24,832 nt of DNA from positions 1 to 24,832 of the forward strand of contig JAYOFM010000050.1 of assembly GCA_038117225.1 (NCBI GenBank). Reading direction: 5' to 3'. The position numbers and the translations under genes are program-made. The stretch is from JAYOFM01 sp038117225 (GTDB lineage Bacteria; Pseudomonadota; Alphaproteobacteria; Rhodospirillales; Casp-alpha2). Below the pieces are notes generated by a model, which did not search any database, was not told the origin of the DNA, and was given only the letters and a program-made list of their open reading frames with translations. Position 1 is the stretch's first letter, and each line of letters begins with the position of its first letter. This document shows, piece after piece, positions 14,892-21,447 of this stretch.

Positions 14892-15740
14892 ATGATCCGT
14901 TCGCAAAACCACCACGCCGCGCCTTACACACCATCGAATAACAACGGACAAAAGACCATGACCTCGTCCCTGACAAAATCGCCCGGCACCACGACACGTA
15001 TGCTGATCCGCACCGCGGCCATCGCGGCGCTCGGCCTGTCACTATCCGGCTGCAACCTGTTCACGCGCATCTCCGAAGTCGGCGGTGGCCCCAAGCTGAC
15101 CGAGATACAGAACCCGGTGGCCGAACCCAGTTATCAGCCGGTCAGCCTGCCGATGCCGGCGCCGCAGCGGGTCGAAGACAATCCGAATTCCCTCTGGCGC
15201 GCCGGCGCCCGCGCCTTTTTCAAGGATCATCGGGCCAAGGAAGTCGGCGACATCGTCACCGTCAAACTGGATATGTCCGATAGCGCCCAACTCGACAACA
15301 CGACGGAGCGCGAGCGCGACGACAAGGAAGACACCAACGTCACCACCATCCTCGGCTACCAATCCCGCCTGGGTGAACTTTTCCCGGAGACTGTTGATCC
15401 GACGAGTTTGATGAGTTTTGACAATGCGCATCAAACGAAGGGCCAAGGCACGATCGACCGCTCGGAAAGCATCAGCCTGACCTTCGCCGCCGTGGTGACC
15501 CAGATCCTGCCCAATGGCGCGTTGGTCATCATGGGTCGCCAGGAAGTGCTGGTGAACGCCGAACTACGTGAATTGATGGTCACTGGTGTCGTGCGACCAG
15601 AGGACATCGATCCGGACAACACCATTTCCCATGAGAAAATCGCCGAGATGCGTGTCGCCTACGGCGGCCGGGGCACGCTCAGTCAGCTGCAACAGCCCCG
15701 CTGGGGGACGCAGCTATGGGACATCCTTTTCCCGTTCTAG
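14892..15740 (+). CDS. flgH: Flagellar L-ring lipoprotein FlgH
   Basis: The protein carries the lipobox LSLSGC, with the lipidated Cys at residue 54 when starting at 14892. GAGG eight bases upstream supports this ATG, but it gives a long n-region. The ATGs at 14958 or 15000 would give more typical signal peptides (Cys at 32 or 18), so the start is uncertain. The body shows FlgH features: RVEDNPNSLWRAGARAFFKD, VGDIVTVKLDMSD, GQGTIDRSESISLTFAAVVT, LPNGALVIMGRQEVLVNAEL, GVVRPEDIDPDNTISHEKIA and the end region RVAYGGRG. FlgH forms the L ring in the outer membrane. It is last in the flgFGAH operon and is followed by a strong terminator. Confidence 0.95.
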   Translation: MIRSQNHHAAPYTPSNNNGQKTMTSSLTKSPGTTTRMLIRTAAIAALGLSLSGCNLFTRISEVGGGPKLTEIQNPVAEPSYQPVSLPMPAPQRVEDNPNSLWRAGARAFFKDHRAKEVGDIVTVKLDMSDSAQLDNTTERERDDKEDTNVTTILGYQSRLGELFPETVDPTSLMSFDNAHQTKGQGTIDRSESISLTFAAVVTQILPNGALVIMGRQEVLVNAELRELMVTGVVRPEDIDPDNTISHEKIAEMRVAYGGRGTLSQLQQPRWGTQLWDILFPF

Positions 15741-15772
15741 GTCTGGTGAATACCTGAACCTGGCAACTTAAG

Positions 15773-15804
15773 GGCCGGTGCCATTCGCACCGGCCTCTTT
15801 TTTT
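15773..15804 (+). terminator. Rho-independent terminator of the flgFGAH operon
   Basis: A perfect 9-bp stem (GGCCGGTGC with GCACCGGCC) and a 5-base loop are followed by T, C and then seven T residues, 33 bases after the flgH stop. The T run overlaps the dksA stop on the opposite strand. The other side of the hairpin has no long A run, so it is best as a plus-strand terminator. Confidence 0.93.
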
Positions 15805-16222
15805 AGTCGTCGCGGTGCGTCCGTTCCATGCGCTCGTGGCGTTCCTGCGCCTCAAGCGACAGCGTCGCGATCGGGCGTGCCTCGAGCCGAGCAATGGTGA
15901 TCGGTTCGTCGGTTTCCTCGCAATAGCCGTAGGTCCCGATATCAATTCGTTCCAACGCCTGATCGATCTTGGCGATCAGCTTGCGGGCCCGGTCGCGGGT
16001 TCGCAGTTCCAAGGAACGATCCGTTTCGATGGACGCCCGATCGGCGATGTCGGCCTCGACGATGCCGCCTTCCTGAAGACTCTGCAGCGTGCCATTGGAT
16101 TCCGCGACCAGTTCAGAGCGCCATTTCAAAAGTTTCTGGCGAAAATATTCGCTCATCATCTCACTCATGAACGACTTGTCCGAGCTCGGGTTATAATCCG
16201 GTGGCAAGGTGATGCTGTTCAT
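15803..16222 (-). CDS. dksA: DksA/TraR-family RNA polymerase-binding regulator lacking the cysteine zinc finger
   Basis: Starting at ATG 16222 (GGGAG ten bases upstream; a TTG at 16228 is the alternative) this gives 139 residues. The long coiled coil (about 20-95) carries EADIADRASIETDRS at the tip, the acidic motif that reaches into the RNA polymerase secondary channel. The C-terminal globular part is YGYCEETDEPI ... RLEARPIATLSLEAQERHE. Only one Cys of the classical four-Cys zinc finger remains, the others being Glu, Ser and Ala, so zinc is not expected to bind. DksA with ppGpp tunes rRNA and stress promoters and also affects flagellar genes. It follows fliX on the same strand, with about 145 bases between. 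Confidence 0.9.
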   Translation of the reverse strand: MNSITLPPDYNPSSDKSFMSEMMSEYFRQKLLKWRSELVAESNGTLQSLQEGGIVEADIADRASIETDRSLELRTRDRARKLIAKIDQALERIDIGTYGYCEETDEPITIARLEARPIATLSLEAQERHERMERTHRDD

Positions 16223-16367
16223 GTTCAATCGTCTCCCACGATGGAATGGCTAGCGTCGGGCGCGGAATATAGGAGCCACGGCGGCTTCCCGCAAGACCCT
16301 ATCTCGGCCAGCGGCGGCGCCTTAATGCTTTGATAATATGGTAGAATTATGACGGCATGGAAGATCG

Positions 16368-16814
16368 TCAGATCGGACGGGTCAACTTCGCGATCTCAAC
16401 CTCGGCCCGTAACTCAATCTCGGCGATGATTTCGTTAAGCCGAGGGTCGTCGGAAGCCTCGCGCTTCTGGCGCAACATCTGCGCCATTTCCTGCAGGCGA
16501 TCCTTGGGAACGACGCCGGCAAGAATGGCTAGACGCAGTTCATCCAGGCGCTCCAGGATTGCGTCCCCGTGGGCCACGGCGCGGCCCCGCGACGCATGAT
16601 CCGTGGCGTCGGCGACTTCCTGAGCGGCGAGAATTGAATCCACGGCGCCGACGCCGGCGGCATCGGCATCCGATGATTCCGCCACGGCGTCTGCCGACGT
16701 CGACCGCTTGAGCGCGTCGGCGAAATCGGCCTCGCTGCTAGCACCGGTTTTCTTCTTCTTGGTCGACGTGATATCGCCGACCCGGCCGCTGTTGGTGACC
16801 TTCATTGCCGCCAT
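16368..16814 (-). CDS. fliX: Flagellar assembly regulator FliX
   Basis: This 148-residue protein (start ATG 16814; an internal ATG at 16805 giving MKVTNSG is equally possible) has an unstructured basic and Ser/Ala-rich N-terminus, then GVGAVDSILAAQEV. The conserved FliX C-terminus follows: AILERLDELRLAILAGVVP and DDPRLNEIIAEIELRAEVEI. In Caulobacter FliX links early basal-body assembly to the sigma-54 activator FlbD, allowing late flagellar genes to be switched on. That fits the sigma-54 promoters and the shared palindromes found in this window. FlbD itself is not encoded here. Its stop at 16368 lies about 145 bases before dksA. Confidence 0.9.
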   Translation of the reverse strand: MAAMKVTNSGRVGDITSTKKKKTGASSEADFADALKRSTSADAVAESSDADAAGVGAVDSILAAQEVADATDHASRGRAVAHGDAILERLDELRLAILAGVVPKDRLQEMAQMLRQKREASDDPRLNEIIAEIELRAEVEIAKLTRPI

Positions 16815-17058
16815 TCGGCGTTCCCGTCATCCCGTTGCTGGGTTGTATCGTCCGTTCATCGGGCCCCGCCGGCCGTCCGCACAGTCCCGCGCGGCACACG
16901 CCGCGCCTGGGATCACCAGTTTGCCCAAATCGCGCGACGAAGGCCAGGGAATTGACGCCGCCCCCGCGCCGACGCGCTCCGATATCGACGCCACGGATCG
17001 CGGTATTTCACCTAGTATTCCCGGGTTCTGTCGGCCCAACCTAAGCCGCTTTACGAAA

Positions 17059-17088
17059 AATGATTTAGATCATTGAGAATGAGTTGCA
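17059..17088. promoter_or_regulatory. A/T-rich dyad and Fur-like box upstream of the iron importer
   Basis: AATGATTTAGATCATT (17059-17074) has perfect 6-base arms. It abuts TGAGAATGAGTTGCA (17074-17088), an imperfect match to the 7-1-7 Fur pattern TGATAAT-N-ATTATCA. Fur-family or Irr binding is inferred from the iron-transport genes downstream. Confidence 0.4.
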
Positions 17089-17128
17089 TTAACGTAAATT
17101 TGGCCCTACAGTTCGAATGGTTGGTAAA

Positions 17129-17143
17129 TGAGAGTGGTTCTCA
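17129..17143. promoter_or_regulatory. Second Fur/Irr-like inverted repeat upstream of the iron importer
   Basis: TGAGAGTGGTTCTCA has 5-base perfect arms (TGAGA/TCTCA) and resembles a 7-1-7 Fur-type operator. It lies 82 bases upstream of the first gene of the operon, so a bound repressor could block the promoter. Confidence 0.45.
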
Positions 17144-17224
17144 ATCGCAACTAACATGCTACCTGGCACACGTTCCAACCTGGCACGACTCGTGACGATG
17201 AACATATAGAGGATCAACAAAAAG

Positions 17225-18307
17225 ATGCGCACACCGAAATACCTGGGATATGGACGCAAGGTCGGCCTCACCCTCGCCCTCATCAGTGGTTTCATCGCGA
17301 TGCTGCCGCACTTCGCCGTGCCGGCAAAAGCCGCCGATGACATCAATTTGTATTCCTATCGCCAGCCGTTCTTGATTCAACCGCTGCTGGACGCCTTCAC
17401 CAAGGAAACTGGTATCAAGGTGCGGGTGGTATTCGCCAAGAAGGGCATGCTGGAGCGTATCCGCGCCGCTGGCCGTAACAATGCCGCCGATGCCGTACTG
17501 ACAGTAGATATCGGCCGCCTCAATGAGCTCCAGGAAGCGGGTGTGCTGATGCCGGTCACGTCGGACGTTCTGAACGACAACGTTCCGGCGCATCTTCGCC
17601 ATCCCGATGGGCTCTGGTTCGGCCTGACCACGCGGGCCCGTGTCGCCCTGGTCAGTCGAGACCGGGTCGGCGCCGACGAATTGCGTAGCTACGAGGATCT
17701 CGCGGCGCCGCGCTTCAAGGGACGCATCTGTGTCCGCTCCGGCAAACACGCCTACAATGTCGCCCTCATCGCCGCCATGCTCCACCATAACGGAGAGGAC
17801 GCGACACGGGCATGGCTGAAAGGCGTGAAGGCCAACCTGGCCCGCAAACCGCAGGGCAATGACCGCGCCCAGGCCAAGGCGATCTATCAGGGACAATGCG
17901 ACATTGCGCTGGTCAACAATTATTACATGGCCAAGATGCAGACCAATGAGAAGAAGCCGGAGCAGAAGAAATGGGCCGCTTCGGTGCGATTGGTCTATCT
18001 GAACCAGGGTACGAATGACCGCGGCAACCACATGAACATCTCCGGCGCCGCCGTGATCAAGGATGCGCCGCACGCGGTCGCCGCAATCAAATTGCTGGAA
18101 TTCTTGAGCGGCGACTCGGCGCAAAAGATTTATGCCGAGGTCAACCACGAATACCCGGTGAAAGCCGGTGTGGCCCATTCCGGTCTGGTGAAATCCTGGG
18201 GCAGCTTCAAGGCCGATACGGCAAACATCGAGGGCGTGGCCAAACTCCGCCAACGGGCCAGCCGCCTGGTTGACGAGGTCGGGTTCGACGACGGCCCGAC
18301 GAGCTGA
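17225..18307 (+). CDS. Iron(III) ABC transporter, periplasmic substrate-binding protein (FbpA/FutA type)
   Basis: This 360-residue protein has a signal peptide (RK at 11-12, hydrophobic 13-33, cleavage near AKA at 36) and the fold pattern of class-II ferric-binding proteins. It begins DINLYSYRQPFLIQPLLDAF and continues with GIKVRVVFAKKGMLERI, ADAVLTVDIGRLNELQEAG, RFKGRICVRSGKHAYNVALI, and QCDIALVNNYYMAKM with the adjacent Tyr233-Tyr234 that coordinate iron in FbpA/FutA proteins. It also has the typical GNHMNISGAAVIKDAPH. It captures Fe3+ in the periplasm and delivers it to the permease encoded next. It is the first gene of a three-gene operon with Fur-like boxes upstream. Confidence 0.93.
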   Translation: MRTPKYLGYGRKVGLTLALISGFIAMLPHFAVPAKAADDINLYSYRQPFLIQPLLDAFTKETGIKVRVVFAKKGMLERIRAAGRNNAADAVLTVDIGRLNELQEAGVLMPVTSDVLNDNVPAHLRHPDGLWFGLTTRARVALVSRDRVGADELRSYEDLAAPRFKGRICVRSGKHAYNVALIAAMLHHNGEDATRAWLKGVKANLARKPQGNDRAQAKAIYQGQCDIALVNNYYMAKMQTNEKKPEQKKWAASVRLVYLNQGTNDRGNHMNISGAAVIKDAPHAVAAIKLLEFLSGDSAQKIYAEVNHEYPVKAGVAHSGLVKSWGSFKADTANIEGVAKLRQRASRLVDEVGFDDGPTS

Positions 18308-18397
18308 CGCGATGCCCCCGATCGACCCGCGCCAGCGCGGCGCGGGCCACGTCGTTGCATCGGTAAACGACAGTTGTCGCGTAGCCAGAGCCGCGCC

Positions 18398-20083
18398 ATG
18401 ACCGCCGAAACCCACATGCCGACACGGCCAGCCATCCGATTCGGACGGCTGGCCGTCGATCCCTGGGCCATTGGCGCCCTCGCCGTCGCCGTTTTCGTCG
18501 CGGCGCCACTATTCGCCGTACTCTGGCAAGCCCTGTCCACCAGCGAGGATATCTGGGGTCACTTGGTGGCAACGGTGCTGCCGACCTACGTGCGTGAAAC
18601 CCTATTGCTGATGACGGGCGTTGGAATCGGCACGCTGATCATCGGCACCGGCACCGCATGGCTGGTCACCATGTGCCGTTTCCCCGGCCAGCGCATGCTG
18701 ACCTGGGCGTTGTTGCTGCCGTTCGCGGTGCCAGCCTATCTGCTCGCTTTCGTCGCCACCGACCAGTTGGAATACGCCGGAACAATACAGACCTGGTTAC
18801 GCGCGATCTTCGGCTGGCAGCGTCCGAGCGATTACTGGTTCCCGGAAATCCGTTCGCTCGGCGGCGCCATCTGGGTCATGACGCTGGCGCTTTACCCCTA
18901 CGTATACTTACTGGCGCGCTCTGCCTTTTTGGAGCAATCGGTCTGCGTGCTGGAAGTCAGCCGTACACTCGGCAAGACCCCGTGGGGAAGTTTTTGGGGT
19001 GTCGCCCTGCCGCTGGCGAGGCCGGCTCTGGTCATCGGCATCTCGTTGGCGTTGATGGAAACCCTGAACGATTTTGGGACCGTCGATTTTTTCGCCGTGC
19101 GGACATTCACCGTCGGCATCTACGACGTCTGGCTCAACATGAGCAGCATCGCCGGCGCCGCGCAATTATCGTTGGTGTTGATGGTGTTCGTGTTGCTGCT
19201 GATCATCGCCGAACGGTTGGCGCGGCGCGGTCGACGCTATCACCACACGACGACACGCCATCAGAATTTGCCGAGCTATCGACTGCGAGGTGGCCGCGCC
19301 GCCTTGGCGCTCGCGGCGTGCGCGTTGCCGATCTTTCTCGGCTTCGTCGTGCCAGCCGGCGTGCTGATCGGCTATGCCGTCGAATTCCATGCCGAGACCC
19401 TGTCGCCACGTTATTTTGAGTTCGCCGGCAATAGTCTTGGCCTTTCGGCATTCGCCGCCTTGGGCGCGGTAATCGTCGGCGTTGTTCTCGCTTACGCCGT
19501 CCGGCTGTCGGCGCATCCGGCGGTGACCGGCATGGCGCGTTTCGCCAGCATCGGTTACGCGGTGCCGGCGTCGGTGCTGGCGGTCGGCGTCATCCTGCCG
19601 TTGGCCGGTGTCGACGAGGCCATGGAAGGTACCACGACGGCTTTGTTCGGCATCCCGGCACCCATCCTGTTCAGCGGCACCGTGGCCGCCGTGGTTTATG
19701 GGTATCTGGTACGTTTCCTGGCGCTGTCGCACGGCGCCGTCGAGGCCGGATTGGCCAAGGTAACGCCAAGCATGGACGGCGCGGCGCGGACGTTGGGCGC
19801 CAGCCCGGGCGGCGCGCTCGGCCGGGTTCACTTTCCGCTCATTCGCGGTAGCCTGCTGACGGCGGCGTTGCTGGTCTTCGTCGACTGCATGAAGGAACTG
19901 CCGATGACCCTGGTGCTGCGTCCTTTCGACTTCGACACGCTGGCGACGTTCGTTTATCAATACGCCTCGGACGAGTTGTTCGAGGAGGCGTCACTGGCGG
20001 CGTTGACCATCGTCGCCGCCGGAATCCTGCCGGTCATTCTGCTGAGTATGACCATCGTCAACAGCCGTCGCGGCGGCACCTAA
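18398..20083 (+). CDS. Iron(III) ABC transporter permease, fused two-domain (FbpB type)
   Basis: From ATG 18398 (an upstream in-frame TTG at 18374 is possible) the product has 561 residues. It consists of two homologous permease halves of about six helices each, as in FbpB/SfuB/CysW-type iron permeases. Each half carries the cytoplasmic EAA loop: EVSRTLGKTPWGSFWGVALP in the first and GAARTLGASPGGALGRVHFP in the second. The ETLNDFGTVDFFAVRTFTVG segment is highly characteristic of iron(III) permeases. The basic linker between the halves is around RLARRGRRYHHTTTRHQ. It forms the transmembrane path between FbpA- and FbpC-type partners. The ATPase gene begins 17 bases after its stop. Confidence 0.95.
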   Translation: MTAETHMPTRPAIRFGRLAVDPWAIGALAVAVFVAAPLFAVLWQALSTSEDIWGHLVATVLPTYVRETLLLMTGVGIGTLIIGTGTAWLVTMCRFPGQRMLTWALLLPFAVPAYLLAFVATDQLEYAGTIQTWLRAIFGWQRPSDYWFPEIRSLGGAIWVMTLALYPYVYLLARSAFLEQSVCVLEVSRTLGKTPWGSFWGVALPLARPALVIGISLALMETLNDFGTVDFFAVRTFTVGIYDVWLNMSSIAGAAQLSLVLMVFVLLLIIAERLARRGRRYHHTTTRHQNLPSYRLRGGRAALALAACALPIFLGFVVPAGVLIGYAVEFHAETLSPRYFEFAGNSLGLSAFAALGAVIVGVVLAYAVRLSAHPAVTGMARFASIGYAVPASVLAVGVILPLAGVDEAMEGTTTALFGIPAPILFSGTVAAVVYGYLVRFLALSHGAVEAGLAKVTPSMDGAARTLGASPGGALGRVHFPLIRGSLLTAALLVFVDCMKELPMTLVLRPFDFDTLATFVYQYASDELFEEASLAALTIVAAGILPVILLSMTIVNSRRGGT

Positions 20084-20100
20084 TGGATAAAATTTGACAG

Positions 20101-21216
20101 ATGGCTGGCCTGCATCTCCGTAACGTCTCGCACGCTTTTGGCGACCACACTGTTGTCAGCGATGTTTCGGTCGAGGTGGCGCCAGGCGAATTGGTTTGCC
20201 TGCTCGGGCCCTCGGGCTGCGGAAAGACGACGCTGTTGCGCGTCGCCGCTGGATTGGAAATGCTGCAGAGCGGCCGCGTTTCCATCGGTGAGGAAGTGTT
20301 GGCCGACGGTCAAGCGACGCGCCACACGCCGCCGGAACGTCGGGGCGTCGGGCTCATGTTCCAGGACTTTGCGCTGTTCCCGCACCTCAACGTGCGTGAC
20401 AACATCGGTTTCGGCGTCGACGGCCACGACATCGAGCGCCGCCAATGGATTGAAGAAGCCCTGCAGCGTGCCGGCCTCGGTCCGTCCCGAGACGCCTATC
20501 CGCACACCCTTTCGGGCGGCCAGCAGCAACGCGTGGCCCTGCTACGCGCTCTGGCCCCGAAACCGCGGGTGATGCTGCTCGATGAACCGTTTTCCGGGCT
20601 CGACGTGACGCGCCGCGCGGCCATCCGTCAACAAACGCTGAGCCTGCTGAAGGAAACCGAAGCGGCTACCCTGATGGTCACGCACGACCCGGAAGAAGCC
20701 ATGTTCATGGCCGATCGCATCCTGGTCATGTTGGCGGGCCGGATCATCCAGGACGGCAGCCCGGTCGACGTCTATTTCAATCCGACGGACGGTTTCGTCA
20801 CCCGCCTCTTCGGCACGGTAAATCGGGTCGAGACAACGGTCCGCGACGGCCACGCGGAAACGCCACTCGGCACCTTCGCCGCCCCCGGGTTCATTGATGG
20901 CACGCGGGTCGAGGTTCTGCTGCGTCCGGAAGCGTTCCGCGTCCTCGACGCCTCGTCTGCCGGCGCGCCGGTCCAGGTCGGTTTCGAGCCGGCCTGCGAA
21001 CCCGCGAAAACCCGACTTCGCGTCCTGCGGGCACGGCCGCTCGGACGCTCGTCGCACGTCGAATTCGAGGCCGTGGAGCGCGGCGACGGCGGCGACGGCG
21101 CCGGCCTGCCCGAAATTTTGGTGGCACGCATTCCCGGCGTTTTCCTACCCGAGGCCGGCGCCGATGTTCGCTTCGCGATCGACGCCCGTCAGGTGCATAT
21201 TTTCACCATCGATTGA
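20101..21216 (+). CDS. Iron(III) ABC transporter ATP-binding protein (FbpC type)
   Basis: This 371-residue protein carries all ABC ATPase motifs: Walker A GPSGCGKTT (39-47), Q-loop MFQDFALFPHLNVRDN, signature LSGGQQQR, Walker B VMLLDEPFSGLD and H-loop MVTHDPEEA. The C-terminal 140 residues form a regulatory TOBE-type domain (RVEVLLRPEAFRVLD), as in FbpC and related transporters of the CysA/PotA group. It powers ferric import and completes the operon. The neighbouring binding protein and fused permease make iron the most likely substrate. The end of the gene is followed by 231 bases that contain the flgE regulatory region. Confidence 0.94.
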   Translation: MAGLHLRNVSHAFGDHTVVSDVSVEVAPGELVCLLGPSGCGKTTLLRVAAGLEMLQSGRVSIGEEVLADGQATRHTPPERRGVGLMFQDFALFPHLNVRDNIGFGVDGHDIERRQWIEEALQRAGLGPSRDAYPHTLSGGQQQRVALLRALAPKPRVMLLDEPFSGLDVTRRAAIRQQTLSLLKETEAATLMVTHDPEEAMFMADRILVMLAGRIIQDGSPVDVYFNPTDGFVTRLFGTVNRVETTVRDGHAETPLGTFAAPGFIDGTRVEVLLRPEAFRVLDASSAGAPVQVGFEPACEPAKTRLRVLRARPLGRSSHVEFEAVERGDGGDGAGLPEILVARIPGVFLPEAGADVRFAIDARQVHIFTID

Positions 21217-21236
21217 CAGCGGTCTCCCATGCTACC

Positions 21237-21251
21237 CGGCATTTCTTGCCT
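21237..21251. promoter_or_regulatory. Upstream imperfect palindromic operator candidate, flgE
   Basis: CGGCATTTCTTGCCT fits the shared CGGCA-N5-TGCCG motif with one mismatch. It lies 40 bases (about four helical turns) from the next site, centre to centre, which would place both on the same face of the DNA. Confidence 0.4.
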
Positions 21252-21276
21252 CCCATCCAGCGACACCGACGAAATC

Positions 21277-21291
21277 GGGCAAAACCTGCCG
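21277..21291. promoter_or_regulatory. Palindromic operator candidate upstream of flgE
   Basis: GGGCAAAACCTGCCG matches the flgF site at 13 of 15 positions. It is centred about 63 bases upstream of the GG of the flgE -24 element, a usual enhancer position for a sigma-54 activator. Confidence 0.5.
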
Positions 21292-21345
21292 GCCGGCCGT
21301 TTAAATTAGTTTCAATATTTCAATATCTTAAGTCTATTCCAACAT

Positions 21346-21361
21346 TGGCACCGCGCTTGCT
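21346..21361 (+). promoter_or_regulatory. Sigma-54 promoter of flgE
   Basis: TGGCACCGCGCTTGCT is an essentially perfect sigma-54 match (TGGCAC-N5-TTGCT) with GG-N10-GC spacing. An A/T-rich tract lies just upstream (21300-21340), suitable for IHF bending. Transcription would start near 21372, about 75 bases before the flgE ATG. Confidence 0.88.
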
Positions 21362-21447
21362 TCTCCGTTGGCACGGAATTCCCTCGTCTTGTCGACGGGG
21401 CGTGGGTTGATTGTCACCAGATCAACCGCAGTATCGGAGCGGAACGC

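Larger units (their letters stand above)
16815..17224. other. fliX/iron transporter divergent intergenic region
   Basis: This 410-base region has no convincing gene; the short frames in it show no recognisable domain. 16815-17040 is GC-rich and I see nothing definite there. From 17050 to 17150 the sequence becomes A/T-rich and holds three inverted-repeat-like elements: AATGAT-N4-ATCATT at 17059-17074, an imperfect element at 17074-17088 and TGAGA-N5-TCTCA at 17129-17143. This is the expected place for the promoter and iron-responsive operators of the importer operon. Confidence 0.6.

Noticed and set aside
16893..16908. Possible minus-strand sigma-54 promoter upstream of fliX
   Set aside because: AGGCGC...GTGC has the spacing, but too many mismatches in GC-rich DNA.
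17159..18415. Minus-strand open frame of 418 codons opposite the iron-binding protein gene
   Set aside because: The plus strand encodes a full FbpA/FutA-type protein; the minus reading has no recognisable motif and also spans the regulatory region.
19166..19960. Minus-strand frame rich in Arg, Gln and His opposite the permease
   Set aside because: It is the shadow of the hydrophobic permease gene, with no credible domain.
17225..21216. Iron importer operon as a recent mobile island
   Set aside because: No transposase, integrase, tRNA, direct repeat or clear change in base use was seen at its borders.
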